Positions 1-7,573 of a DNA stretch of 64,000 bases are shown here, in pieces. Position 1 is the first letter of the stretch, and each line of letters begins with the position of its first letter. The notes beneath the pieces were generated by a model. That model saw nothing but the letters and a program-made list of their open reading frames with translations. It was not told where the DNA came from and made no database searches. This DNA comes from JACTOJ01 sp032335695. GTDB taxonomy: Bacteria; Bacillota; Clostridia; Clostridiales; Clostridiaceae. Location: positions 8,458 to 72,457 of the forward strand of contig NZ_JACTOJ010000024.1 in the NCBI RefSeq assembly GCF_032335695.1, in the 5' to 3' direction. The translations under genes were made by a program, and so were the position numbers.

Positions 1-1031
1 GCTCTGTAATTGCTTGGACTATTGTTTGCCAAATAAACTCCTGAATTTATGGTACTTAATATTTCTCCTGTAGTCCATATAACAGTAGACAATATAAAAA
101 AGCTAAAATTACTCACAAAGGCCAGCATTCCAAAGCCTATTGAGTAGGCTATCCCCGCCAAAACCAGATTAGATAAAGGATGATTTTTCTTTGTTATAGC
201 TCCTACAAAAACTGATAACGCAAGCACAGTTATAGCATTAACACTCATAACATAACCAAACATATGGGCACCATTATTCTTAAATACGCTGTTTAAGGTC
301 AGCGGCAAAGAGAATCTATGCTGAGAATATATGAAGGCATAAGCTATGTTTATAAGGAAGAATAAGCATAGATGAGGCCTCTTACATAGCATCTCCAGCA
401 TATTTCCCTCTTCTCTCTTTTCAGCTTTGCTTTCCACTATTTTTTCACTAGCTTCAGGGTTAGTTTCTCTTACATATTTCCACACAGAAAATACTGCTAT
501 AAAGGAAGTAAGAGCATCCCCTATAAAAAGCATAGGTAATAAATTATTAAAAAGGAAACCAGCTATTATGGGTCCTATGGAAACACCCACATTTATAGAA
601 AGATATTGAAGAGAAAACCCCGTCTGTCTTTGATCCGCGGGAAGTATGTCCGTAACTATAGAATTAAAAGCGGGCCTTACAAACCCATTAAAAAAAGTGC
701 TTATTAAAAGGCAGGTAACACTTACCAAGGCGCTCTTTGAAAATGCACAAGGTATCAAGGCCGCTGCAGATATAGTCTGAGCATATATATATACTTTTTT
801 TCTTCCCAAATCATCTGCTACCTTTCCTCCTATTATGGAAGCTGGAATAACTATAACGGAAGCTATAGTAACTATTATTCCTGAGGCTGCAGTGCTCATG
901 CCTATCTTCTGAGTAAGATATAAGGCTAAAAATGGCACCACAAAATCCCCTAAGCTATTGATAAGCTTGGCAAAACACATAGCATACATTTCTTTAGGCA
1001 AGCCCCTGTAACTTTCAATTAATTTCTTCAT
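1..1031 (-). CDS. MFS transporter, C-terminus beyond window edge
   Basis: This is a proton-coupled major facilitator superfamily efflux-type transporter of the cytoplasmic membrane. About 343 codons are open and the frame runs off position 1 with no stop, so the last membrane segments lie outside the window. Residues 68-79 carry the loop 2-3 signature of the family (GGKVADDLGRKK), and many hydrophobic segments are evident. An upstream in-frame ATG sits at 1037, but the GAGAGGGGG ribosome site directly abuts it, so ATG 1031 (6-base spacing) is the better start. It is divergent from an HTH/TPR regulator, which may control it. The substrate cannot be read from the sequence. Confidence 0.85.
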   Translation of the reverse strand, partial: MKKLIESYRGLPKEMYAMCFAKLINSLGDFVVPFLALYLTQKIGMSTAASGIIVTIASVIVIPASIIGGKVADDLGRKKVYIYAQTISAAALIPCAFSKSALVSVTCLLISTFFNGFVRPAFNSIVTDILPADQRQTGFSLQYLSINVGVSIGPIIAGFLFNNLLPMLFIGDALTSFIAVFSVWKYVRETNPEASEKIVESKAEKREEGNMLEMLCKRPHLCLFFLINIAYAFIYSQHRFSLPLTLNSVFKNNGAHMFGYVMSVNAITVLALSVFVGAITKKNHPLSNLVLAGIAYSIGFGMLAFVSNFSFFILSTVIWTTGEILSTINSGVYLANNSPSNYR

Positions 1032-1149
1032 TTGCATCCCCCTCTCTGTCTATAATAAATCTTAAGCCATGAAAATGTTATTTACAAAGCTTTTTTGTTG
1101 AATAATTTCTATAACAAATCATTGTTTAATGCTATAATTTTATATATAT

Positions 1150-1167
1150 TTCACTTATTTCAGTGAA
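1150..1167. promoter_or_regulatory. Inverted repeat TTCACT-N6-AGTGAA, candidate operator
   Basis: A perfect 6-bp inverted repeat (1150-1155 and 1162-1167) lies in the divergent promoter region between the MFS gene and the HTH/TPR regulator, about 30 bases upstream of the regulator. Its half-sites resemble the TTTCA-N6-TGAAA repeat found upstream of the second HTH/TPR regulator. An operator role is inferred. Confidence 0.35.
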
Positions 1168-1196
1168 TATTTCGCTTTTTAATCGATTTAATAGGG

Positions 1197-2447
1197 GTGA
1201 TTAGCATAGATACTATAGTAAATATCTTTGGAATGGAATTAGAGTATGATTTTTTATCCGCCTGGATCAAATATACAAGACTTAAAGAAGGAGTCAGTCA
1301 AGAATATCTAGCTCATGGCATATGCTCTGTGAGCCATCTGAGCTATTTTGAAAACGGAAAAAAGCATTTAAGAAAAGAAATAATAGAAGCTTTACTTAAA
1401 AAATTAAATATCAGCAGCCTAGGCAGATTCCAAAACATAGGTCTTGTGAGACAAAAGCTTAATACCATGATGAACGCCATTGAAAGCTTCAATAGAGATG
1501 AAGCACAAAGAATATATAAGGAGCTTGAGAAAATTGAAGAGGTTTTAAAGCTTTCTCCTTACAGCATTGAATTTAAAATATACGAGCTTATGTATAAAAC
1601 CTTTGTAGAAAGTCAAAGTTATGACATTTTAAAGTATGACATAAATCTTATGGATAAAATTTATATGTCCTTAAGCAAGGATTTAAAGTTCATCTATCTT
1701 TTTATAAGTGGTTCTATTTTTTCAAAGAATCATATGAATGAGGAAGGCATAAAAAGGCAAAAGGAAGCCTTAAAGCTAAAGGACACCTCCTGGATAAACT
1801 ACTGTTTAGGTCAATCCTACTGCTTTAGTACAAGTCCCTCAACTGGGGTTTATTATCTGGAAAAAGCCTTAGACAGCTACGAAAAAAGCGGCCGCTACCT
1901 AAATGCTGTATGGTGCCACAACTATCTTGGTATAGGCTTTTCCTATTTAAAACTATATGATCAAGCCGAAAAGCATTTTGATGCCGCGCTTATGTCTGCA
2001 AAGCATTTTGATATGGATAAATTATATTCCCATCTTTATACAAACCTGTCTAATCTTTATTCCTGTTTAGGAAAATATGAGGAAAGCCTAAAATGGAGCA
2101 GTTTGGCTTTAAAAGAAACAAAAGGAGGTACACTATCCGCTTACAATTATGTGGATGCTTGCCTTAAGCTTGGCAAATTAAAGGAATGCCAAGAAATTTT
2201 TGATGAATTTTTAGATATGAAGGACAAGGATACTTTATATACCAATCCCCTGTATTTTCTATATTTAGTAGCCTATAAATTTAATGATGATATTTTTTAT
2301 GAAGAGGTAAAAAATAAAATTCTTCCCTATTACGAAAAAACAAAAGTAAATGATGTGTGCAGAGATATAAAGCTAAAGCTCATTGAATATCTTGAAAATA
2401 GACGAAGATATAAAGAAGCTAATAAACTCTATAAGGAGCTTTTGTAA
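1197..2447 (+). CDS. HTH (XRE-type) + TPR regulator, RRNPP-like
   Basis: Predicted cytoplasmic transcriptional regulator. An XRE-like helix-turn-helix covers about the first 75 residues, with the motif GVSQEYLAHGICSVSHLSYFE. It is followed by a long helical TPR-type region (repeats around LGIGFSYLKLYDQAEKHFDAAL and NLYSCLGKYEESLKWSSLAL). This is the architecture of RRNPP peptide-sensing regulators (Rgg, PlcR, NprR, Rap relatives). The frame opens with GTG 1197, which overlaps the AGGGGTG ribosome site, so the true start could lie a few codons downstream (ATG 1233 keeps the whole HTH). No small peptide gene follows directly. The next gene encodes a membrane-anchored protein of unknown function. 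It is divergent from the MFS transporter. Confidence 0.75.
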   Translation: MISIDTIVNIFGMELEYDFLSAWIKYTRLKEGVSQEYLAHGICSVSHLSYFENGKKHLRKEIIEALLKKLNISSLGRFQNIGLVRQKLNTMMNAIESFNRDEAQRIYKELEKIEEVLKLSPYSIEFKIYELMYKTFVESQSYDILKYDINLMDKIYMSLSKDLKFIYLFISGSIFSKNHMNEEGIKRQKEALKLKDTSWINYCLGQSYCFSTSPSTGVYYLEKALDSYEKSGRYLNAVWCHNYLGIGFSYLKLYDQAEKHFDAALMSAKHFDMDKLYSHLYTNLSNLYSCLGKYEESLKWSSLALKETKGGTLSAYNYVDACLKLGKLKECQEIFDEFLDMKDKDTLYTNPLYFLYLVAYKFNDDIFYEEVKNKILPYYEKTKVNDVCRDIKLKLIEYLENRRRYKEANKLYKELL

Positions 2448-2533
2448 ATTATAACAATTTAACATGGAATGATTTACATTTTGTTTGAATAATTGTAAAA
2501 TAAATGTATTGAGTATTTAAAGGAGTATGCATT

Positions 2534-3061
2534 ATGTCCTTAAAAAAGAAACTATCAATTTGTTTCGTAGGAATTCTAATTCCTGCCTCTGCCTTTATTG
2601 TTACCAGACAAGTTGTAGAAAGGATTAGATATACACAAAAGCCCATAGTTATAGGTTCGTTAAGTAAAGAAAATATAAAAACGTTTTCTTTGAAATACAA
2701 CAATAATAAGTATAAACAAATAAAAAATCAATTTGATATAAATAAAATTATTGATACTATAAATGGATTAGGAAACGGACAGGATGCCATTGCTCAGTCT
2801 ATTTTTGGAGGCAATGAATTTCAAGTAAATATATCTTATAGAGATGGCAGTAGTATAGCTTTAAGTTTCAAATCTGCCGGATATGAAAATAATGTGGTTA
2901 AAAACTATATGATATATAAAATAAATGAGGATAAAGAATATGTTTGGCGAATTATGGACAATGATATAACAGATAGCACTGACATTTCCGAATTGTTGGG
3001 ATGGATAGAGCATCTCCACCAAGGGCAAAGTAAATCAGGTATGGGCGACATAGTTAAATGA
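2534..3061 (+). CDS. Membrane-anchored protein of unknown function
   Basis: A 175-residue protein with a positively charged N-terminus (MSLKKK) and one hydrophobic segment (about residues 7-24), so a signal anchor or uncleaved signal peptide with an extracellular remainder is likely. The rest is polar, without Cys or a recognisable catalytic motif. The ATG at 2534 has a good AAAGGAG site 8-9 bases upstream. It lies 86 bases after the first HTH/TPR regulator and before the second, so it may belong to the first regulator's output. I do not recognise the family. Confidence 0.65.
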   Translation: MSLKKKLSICFVGILIPASAFIVTRQVVERIRYTQKPIVIGSLSKENIKTFSLKYNNNKYKQIKNQFDINKIIDTINGLGNGQDAIAQSIFGGNEFQVNISYRDGSSIALSFKSAGYENNVVKNYMIYKINEDKEYVWRIMDNDITDSTDISELLGWIEHLHQGQSKSGMGDIVK

Positions 3062-3211
3062 GATAAAATTTTTGCAGCAATAAGAATAATTTATATAGAT
3101 AGCTAATATTATATAACAAAATTATAAATTACTTTAAATGATGCTCTTTTATCAAATTTTATTATAAAATTATAAAAAAAATATATGTTTATACTAAAAA
3201 ATGATAAATAA

Positions 3212-3250
3212 TTTCAAAAATGTGAAAAAAATCCTTTACTATGGTATAAT
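3212..3250 (+). promoter_or_regulatory. Inverted repeat TTTCA-N6-TGAAA and -10 box upstream of RRNPP-like regulator
   Basis: TTTCA at 3212-3216 and TGAAA at 3223-3227 form an inverted repeat, followed by a consensus TATAAT at 3245-3250. The repeat occupies the -35 zone of that promoter, a position suited to autoregulation. A similar repeat stands before the first HTH/TPR gene. The operator function is inferred. Confidence 0.4.
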
Positions 3251-3282
3251 AGTAAATATTATTTAATGGTGGTGATATATGG

Positions 3283-4602
3283 GTGGAATATAGAGTTATA
3301 CCTATAGGTGAAAAACTTAGAAGATTTAGAGATAGATACGGATTAAACCAGGATGAACTTGTGGGAACCGATATAACTAGAAATCTTATAAGTCAAATTG
3401 AAAATAGCAAGGCTAAATTGACTAGAAGTACCGCAGAAATAGTTATTAAGCATGCTACAGAAAAACTTAAAGAAAAAAATATTGCCTTAGATATGGATAT
3501 CGAATATCTATTGGAAGATGAAGAAACTCAAGCTAGAAAGATACTTGATACATTCATAGATGAGCTTAGAAAACTTGCTGAAAATAAAGATGTTAGGTAT
3601 GTAGAAAGCTTTAAGAAGGTAGAAGAATTTTTATTAGAGTGGAACTTCATAGATAAGAAGATAATTATTTGTGAGATCACCGGTGATTATTTTTATAGCA
3701 CGAACGACTTTTCAAAAGCTTCACTTTATTATGAAAATACTAAGTGTCTTATGAATTTAGATATGAAAACTCAGCCGCTAATTCCGCTATTACAGAAGCT
3801 TTCTAACACTTATTATTTTATGGGTAATCTTAGAGAAGGAATAAATACTTGTAATTATGCCCTAGACAGATTTCCTGAAATGGATAATGAAAAAAAGATA
3901 GGCTTTTTATTTAATATTGGACTTTACTATAATCACCTACAGGAATATGAAAAGTCTATAGAATATATAGACAAAGTAATGAAGCTTGTAAGCAGCAGTA
4001 CAAAAGGGTATACACAAGTATTATTATTAAGAGCGTCTAATTTAAGAAGTATAAAATCCTATGAGGAAACTTTGAATATTTATAATGAATTAATAGAAAT
4101 GACAGATAGCAAGGACTATGGACATAGAGCAGTATATTACAATAATATTTGTGAAACTTATATAGATTTTCAGCAATTTGATACAGCAAATAAATATTTA
4201 AGTTTAATATTAGATTATATTCCTTTAATTCAAAAAGATTTTATTATGCTGCCACATATATATTTTGATGTAGCTAAAAGGTATTTAAGTTTAAAGGACA
4301 TAGAAAAATCCATCATCTTTTTTAAAGAAGCCCTGGATCAAGCGAAAGTCTTTAAATATTCTCTTATAATAAAAGACATTCTGCATGAAATAGTACATAT
4401 TCCTAATTATACTATAGACATAGATATAAAAAATGAATATAAGCAGCTACTTATAGAAACTAAAACTTTGGACAATGTACTTTTTATAGATATATTGAAA
4501 TATTTTACTTCATTAGACGATAAAGAAAGCGTATTAGAACTATGTGATTTTTGTAGAACTAATTTTGAAAATATTAAAGAGGGAAGTGGAATAGATGTTT
4601 AA
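3283..4602 (+). CDS. RRNPP-family HTH + TPR regulator, paired with a small peptide gene
   Basis: A 439-residue cytoplasmic regulator. The N-terminal XRE-type HTH (about residues 8-62, IGEKLRRFRDRYGLNQDELV then RNLISQIENSK) is followed by roughly 370 residues of helical TPR repeats, for example LFNIGLYYNHLQEYEKSIEY and LRASNLRSIKSYEETLNIYN. This matches PlcR/NprR/Rgg-like receptors that bind re-imported peptide pheromones in the TPR groove. The GTG start at 3283 follows GGTGGTG with 8-base spacing. Its last 8 bases overlap the start of a 39-codon gene encoding a likely exported peptide, the gene arrangement typical of receptor/pheromone pairs. The TTTCA/TGAAA repeat upstream may be its operator. 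Confidence 0.85.
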   Translation: MEYRVIPIGEKLRRFRDRYGLNQDELVGTDITRNLISQIENSKAKLTRSTAEIVIKHATEKLKEKNIALDMDIEYLLEDEETQARKILDTFIDELRKLAENKDVRYVESFKKVEEFLLEWNFIDKKIIICEITGDYFYSTNDFSKASLYYENTKCLMNLDMKTQPLIPLLQKLSNTYYFMGNLREGINTCNYALDRFPEMDNEKKIGFLFNIGLYYNHLQEYEKSIEYIDKVMKLVSSSTKGYTQVLLLRASNLRSIKSYEETLNIYNELIEMTDSKDYGHRAVYYNNICETYIDFQQFDTANKYLSLILDYIPLIQKDFIMLPHIYFDVAKRYLSLKDIEKSIIFFKEALDQAKVFKYSLIIKDILHEIVHIPNYTIDIDIKNEYKQLLIETKTLDNVLFIDILKYFTSLDDKESVLELCDFCRTNFENIKEGSGIDV

Positions 4603-4714
4603 AAAACATAAAAAAATTCTAGCAATATTGTTTATACTAACAGTTACAATTTTAACAAGTCCTCATATAGTGCATCTTTTAGATATTGCTGGTGTTCCAT
4701 GGGGGACAGACTAA
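4595..4714 (+). CDS. Candidate RRNPP signalling pro-peptide, 39 aa
   Basis: The small gene begins with ATG 4595 inside the end of the RRNPP-like regulator, overlapping it by 8 bases. It has a basic N-terminus (MFKKHKK), a hydrophobic stretch (ILAILFILTVTIL) and a polar tail ending DIAGVPWGTD. This is the layout of Phr, NprX and PapR pro-peptides, which are exported and trimmed to a C-terminal 5-10 residue signal. A purine-rich GAGGGAAGTGG stretch precedes the ATG and a terminator follows at 4739-4764. A degenerate copy 0.5 kb downstream can be read to end ITDAPWETD, so the PW-x-TD end is shared, consistent with it being the functional part. The mature form is inferred. Confidence 0.75.
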   Translation: MFKKHKKILAILFILTVTILTSPHIVHLLDIAGVPWGTD

Positions 4715-4738
4715 TAAAGTAAAGAACATTTATTAAAA

Positions 4739-4764
4739 AAAAGTGATCAATTATGACCACTTTT
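4739..4764 (+). terminator. Terminator of the regulator-peptide operon
   Basis: AAAAGTGATCA (4739-4749) pairs with TGACCACTTTT (4754-4764) around a 4-base loop with one mismatch, and a T run continues to 4767. A related but decayed hairpin follows the second peptide copy near 5263-5287. Confidence 0.8.
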
Positions 4765-4810
4765 TTTATTAAAAACTCATTGATTTTTGTATAGAAAGAT
4801 AAATTTCTTA

Positions 4811-5084
4811 TTAACCTTCTCCTATTCCATCGTATTCAAAACCAGAAACTCCACCGGTATCGACAAATATTATATCACTAGAACTTCCAGAGTTAATAAC
4901 AATACCCCATTCTACTACTACCACAGTTGCATCAACTTCATATGTTGAGTCAGTTATATCATTTTCCTGAATAAAGTCTAAACGCAGGAAACTCATTAAC
5001 GCATACTTTCATGTTTTTTGGTAAATCTTTTATTAGCTTTTCTAATTCACCAATTGTTAATCCATTATCATAACTTTGATCCAT
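4811..5084 (-). pseudogene. Frameshifted small cytosolic protein of unknown function
   Basis: A good ribosome site (AGGAGAG, 7-base spacing) precedes ATG 5084. The frame reads MDQSYDNGLTIGELEKLIKDL and continues about 20 residues before a TGA. The overlapping next frame then continues from near the AAAA run around 4970 as NDITDSTYEVDATVVVVEW to a stop at 4811. Removing one A from that run would join both parts into one protein of about 90 residues. The N-terminal pattern 'LTIGEL-LIKDLPKNMKV' is typical of small proteins often seen in phage or mobile regions. It is either a real single-base frameshift or a sequencing error. It lies between the intact and decayed peptide genes on the opposite strand. 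Confidence 0.55.
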
Positions 5085-5134
5085 AAAATAATCTCTCCTA
5101 ATCCTATTTTATTTATCAGTATAGCCAAAGGAAC

Positions 5135-5238
5135 GATAGCTTAAACAATCTTATTTGCGTTAACTGTTACAGCTTTAACAAGTTCTAAAGTAGTAATGCA
5201 GATTTTAAATCACTGATGCTCCATGGGAAACAGACTGA
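5135..5238 (+). pseudogene. Degenerate second copy of the signalling peptide gene
   Basis: From about 5146 the DNA aligns base for base with the intact peptide gene (4618 onward), sharing blocks such as GTTACA, TTTAACAAGT, CTCCATGGG/TTCCATGGG and ACAGACT. The alignment continues past the stop into AACATTTATT and the terminator. The frame equivalent to the intact gene has a TAA at 5141-5143 and a TGA near 5212. A frameshift is needed to read the final ITDAPWETD. No start codon with a ribosome site is seen. It is therefore a dead duplicate. No second receptor gene is adjacent. Confidence 0.7.
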
Positions 5239-5262
5239 TAAAATAAAAAACATTTATTTAAA

Positions 5263-5287
5263 AAAATGGTCATGTTTGATCACTTTT
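5263..5287 (+). terminator. Decayed terminator of the second peptide copy
   Basis: AAATGGTCA and TGATCACTTTTT form an imperfect hairpin at the same distance from the pseudo-stop as the terminator of the intact peptide gene. This supports a duplication of the peptide gene together with its terminator. Confidence 0.5.
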
Positions 5288-5357
5288 TGTGTACAACCGA
5301 TATATGTTACTAATAAAAAAGGTTCGTGACGAACTTTTTAAGATAAAATTAATAAAT

Positions 5358-5708
5358 TTAACCTAAATTTGATTGTAAATAAACTTCTTTCTTCTGCTCT
5401 TCAGTAATGCCTATGTATCTTAAGGTTTGGGATTTTGATGAATGATTGAATATATCCATGAGTAATTCCAGAGAAGTACCATTTTGATATGCATGATAAC
5501 CAAATGTTTTTCTCAAGGTATGAGTTCCAATTTCTCCTGATATTATGATATTAGTAGTTACATCCCTTTCTATGAGTCCTATTGATTCAGCTGCATTATT
5601 TAATATTCTATATGCTTGCTGCCTGGTTATTGGAGAATTAATACCCTTGCGGCTTTTAAATATATAGTGATTTAGATCCAATTCAGGATATTCTTTTATC
5701 TTGCTCCT
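5358..5708 (-). pseudogene. Tyrosine recombinase (phage-type integrase), C-terminal remnant
   Basis: About 117 codons are open and resemble only the C-terminal part of a tyrosine recombinase. The HxxR motif (HTLRKTFGYH), the later His (FNHSS) and the catalytic Tyr region (QTLRYIG) are present. The N-terminal arm-binding and core-binding domains and the first catalytic Arg are missing. A TGA at 5709-5711 blocks the frame upstream, and the residues before the first candidate start (TTG 5681), KEYPEL, still fit an integrase. It is a remnant of an integrated element next to another gene fragment. It could encode a stable fragment but is very unlikely to recombine DNA. Confidence 0.75.
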
Positions 5709-5831
5709 TCAACAAAGTATAATATTACATAAATATATTAACACCACAAAACTTAAAAGATTATAAATTGGAAATATGAGTGAATTTAAAAATAATTATG
5801 GAATAAATGAAGATAAATTTAGCTCCTTGAG

Positions 5832-6032
5832 TTATTTAGAAGAAACATAACAAGATATAACTATATATAATAACATAAAATAAGCTTTCTCGGATTCGTA
5901 ATCACTTACCACCGGTTCCAGTCCCATATTTCTAAGGATATTTAAAAGCTCCTCTAGCTTATTTTTATAACGAAGTGGCTGTGCATTAGAGCAGCCTACA
6001 ATCCCTATCTTATCGCTCTTTTTTAACAACAC
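5832..6032 (-). pseudogene. S66 peptidase (LD-carboxypeptidase/MccF-like), N-terminal remnant
   Basis: The first 45 or so residues (LLKKSDKIGIVGCSNAQPLRY, then an LEELLNILRNMGLEPVVSD helix-strand unit) match the N-terminus of S66 serine peptidases, which cleave LD-peptide bonds in murein tetrapeptides or inactivate microcin C-type compounds. After SEKAYF the frame enters unrelated sequence and stops at 66 residues, where about 300-350 are expected. The GTG start at 6032 has an AGAGGTGAAG site. The break lies near 5890, close to the integrase remnant, so an insertion or deletion event probably destroyed the gene. Confidence 0.6.
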
Positions 6033-6069
6033 ACCTTCACCTCTTAACTTCTATACCTTACAATTGTAT

Positions 6070-6579
6070 TTAGACAATTTCCTTCACATAGGAGCAGCCC
6101 TTTTCTTTTTGGAGAAATGCCTTAAAGCCTGCTTTCTCAAAGGTCTTCTGTGAGGCTATATTATAAGAGTATATCTCATCAACATAGATTTTATCATAGC
6201 CTAGTTCCTCAGCCCTTTTAGATAAAATCATTATCACCTTATATCCTATTCCCATACCCCTGTAAGCTTTATCCCCTATAACAATAGGCATATCCTGCTG
6301 CCAGAAGGTAACATCTCCAATAGGTTTATATTCATTCTTTTCTTTTATTTCAATAAAGTAAAGCTCTCCCTTACCGTTCAGATAGTTGTACATTCTAGAC
6401 AACTTTTCTTCATCATAAGATTTAGAAACACCATCCACCAGCTTTACTGTTTCTTCATCTAAATACCATTTCAAGGCAAAATCGTATTTGCCCTTAAACT
6501 TAGCAAGCCTAAGTCCTCCATCTATCTGTATATATTCTGGCTGCTTATTTTCTTCTGAAATATCCGTCATAAAATTCAC
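6070..6579 (-). CDS. GNAT-family N-acetyltransferase
   Basis: A 169-residue cytosolic acyl-CoA-dependent acetyltransferase. The acetyl-CoA binding motif A is visible as YRGMGIGYKVI (Q/R-x-x-G-x-G/A type), followed by the typical YDKIYVDEIYSYNIASQKTFEKAGF segment in which N and the C-terminal strand contact the acceptor. The acceptor substrate cannot be predicted. It is first in a run of minus-strand genes, 30 bases downstream of the DUF2164 gene, and probably co-transcribed with it. Confidence 0.85.
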   Translation of the reverse strand: MNFMTDISEENKQPEYIQIDGGLRLAKFKGKYDFALKWYLDEETVKLVDGVSKSYDEEKLSRMYNYLNGKGELYFIEIKEKNEYKPIGDVTFWQQDMPIVIGDKAYRGMGIGYKVIMILSKRAEELGYDKIYVDEIYSYNIASQKTFEKAGFKAFLQKEKGCSYVKEIV

Positions 6580-6609
6580 TACCTTTAGATTTTACCTATT
6601 AATTATTAC

Positions 6610-6840
6610 TTATTTCTGCATTCCTAGCATATCCTCTACTCTTTCGTTCATATAACGATAAGCAGCATTTATTCCTTCATTATAAAACTCTGGAGCAATT
6701 TCCTCTATTATAAAATCGAGGATAAAAGAAGCCGCAAGCTCCCCTACTTCCTCTTCTCTCTCAGTATAGAAATAATCCTGTATTTTGCCTATCATAAGCT
6801 GCCTTTTTTCTTTAGATAACTCTATGGTTCTCTTTTTCAT
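6610..6840 (-). CDS. DUF2164 family protein
   Basis: A 76-residue small acidic protein (IELSKEKRQLMIGKIQDYF, then REEEVGELAASFILDFI) that matches the DUF2164 family pattern, of unknown function. No membrane segment or metal site is visible. It is 14 bases downstream of an MBL-fold hydrolase gene and 30 bases upstream of the GNAT gene, so it is part of the same minus-strand operon. Confidence 0.75.
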   Translation of the reverse strand: MKKRTIELSKEKRQLMIGKIQDYFYTEREEEVGELAASFILDFIIEEIAPEFYNEGINAAYRYMNERVEDMLGMQK

Positions 6841-6854
6841 AGCTTATAATCCTT

Positions 6855-7553
6855 TCATTCCACATAATTAAAGCCTGCTTCTTCCACTTCATACTTGCTC
6901 AAAGTGTTATCGTGATGTATGCAATAAACCTTATCCCTCATGGCGTGAGGAATCATTTCTTTAAGCCGTTTTAAAGAGGTGTGGGCATTTCCGTCATAAT
7001 CTAAGGCACAAGTATCCTGATAAAGCATGTCTATTCTATCATTGTTAAATAGTCTTAATATATCTCTGCCTATCCCTTTAGCATCGCCGCTGTAGTATAT
7101 ATTTTTTCCGCTATACTTCATTAAAAAGGCAAAAGCTGGCATTCCTTCTTCATGCTCCACTGGCATGAATTCAAGCTCCATGTTTCCAAGACTTGAATCC
7201 TCAATAGTACAGCTTTTATCTGTGACAAGCTCATACATTTGCTCCTGCACCCCTATATACTTAAAAAGTCCTTTAATCCAAGGTCCATCTTGAAAATAAA
7301 GCTTGGGCTTGATTTTTAAAATAAAGTGGCTGTAAAAAATCACTTCCCCTAAGCTTCCTACATGATCTGGATGGGTATGAGTGATTATTACATGCAAATT
7401 TTTAAGATTGGAAAGCAGATTAAGCTTTTGAAGCCTTTCGTATACTGTTCCTCCGCAGTCCACTAATAGCATGCTACTGTCTTTTTTTATATAACAACTG
7501 GTATTTCCCAGCGCTGTATTAAAAGCACTCCCAGTTCCAATAAACTTAAACAT
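6855..7553 (-). CDS. MBL-fold metallo-hydrolase
   Basis: A 232-residue metallo-beta-lactamase-fold hydrolase. The metal site HxHxDH is at residues 59-64 (THTHPDHVG), with a further His at VEHEEGM, an Asp in YSGDAKG and a late HH in CIHHDN, so both zinc positions look complete. The fold is closest to the RNase Z/phosphodiesterase-like side of the superfamily, but the flexible arm of RNase Z is not evident. The substrate is unknown. The start at ATG 7553 follows the YhaM-like gene by 20 bases, which suggests co-transcription. Confidence 0.85.
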   Translation of the reverse strand: MFKFIGTGSAFNTALGNTSCYIKKDSSMLLVDCGGTVYERLQKLNLLSNLKNLHVIITHTHPDHVGSLGEVIFYSHFILKIKPKLYFQDGPWIKGLFKYIGVQEQMYELVTDKSCTIEDSSLGNMELEFMPVEHEEGMPAFAFLMKYSGKNIYYSGDAKGIGRDILRLFNNDRIDMLYQDTCALDYDGNAHTSLKRLKEMIPHAMRDKVYCIHHDNTLSKYEVEEAGFNYVE

Positions 7554-7573
7554 TTCAATCCTCCATCATATAT

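Noticed and set aside
427..609. 60-codon frame inside the MFS gene
   Set aside because: It lies antisense within a clear transporter coding region and shows no recognisable domain.
2449..2703. 84-codon minus-strand frame
   Set aside because: It overlaps the membrane-anchored protein gene on the other strand, which has a good ribosome site and signal anchor; the antisense frame has neither.
5776..5850. 24-codon plus-strand frame (MSEFKNNYGINEDKF start)
   Set aside because: It is too short, without a clear ribosome site or hydrophobic segment, and lies in a decayed stretch between two gene remnants.
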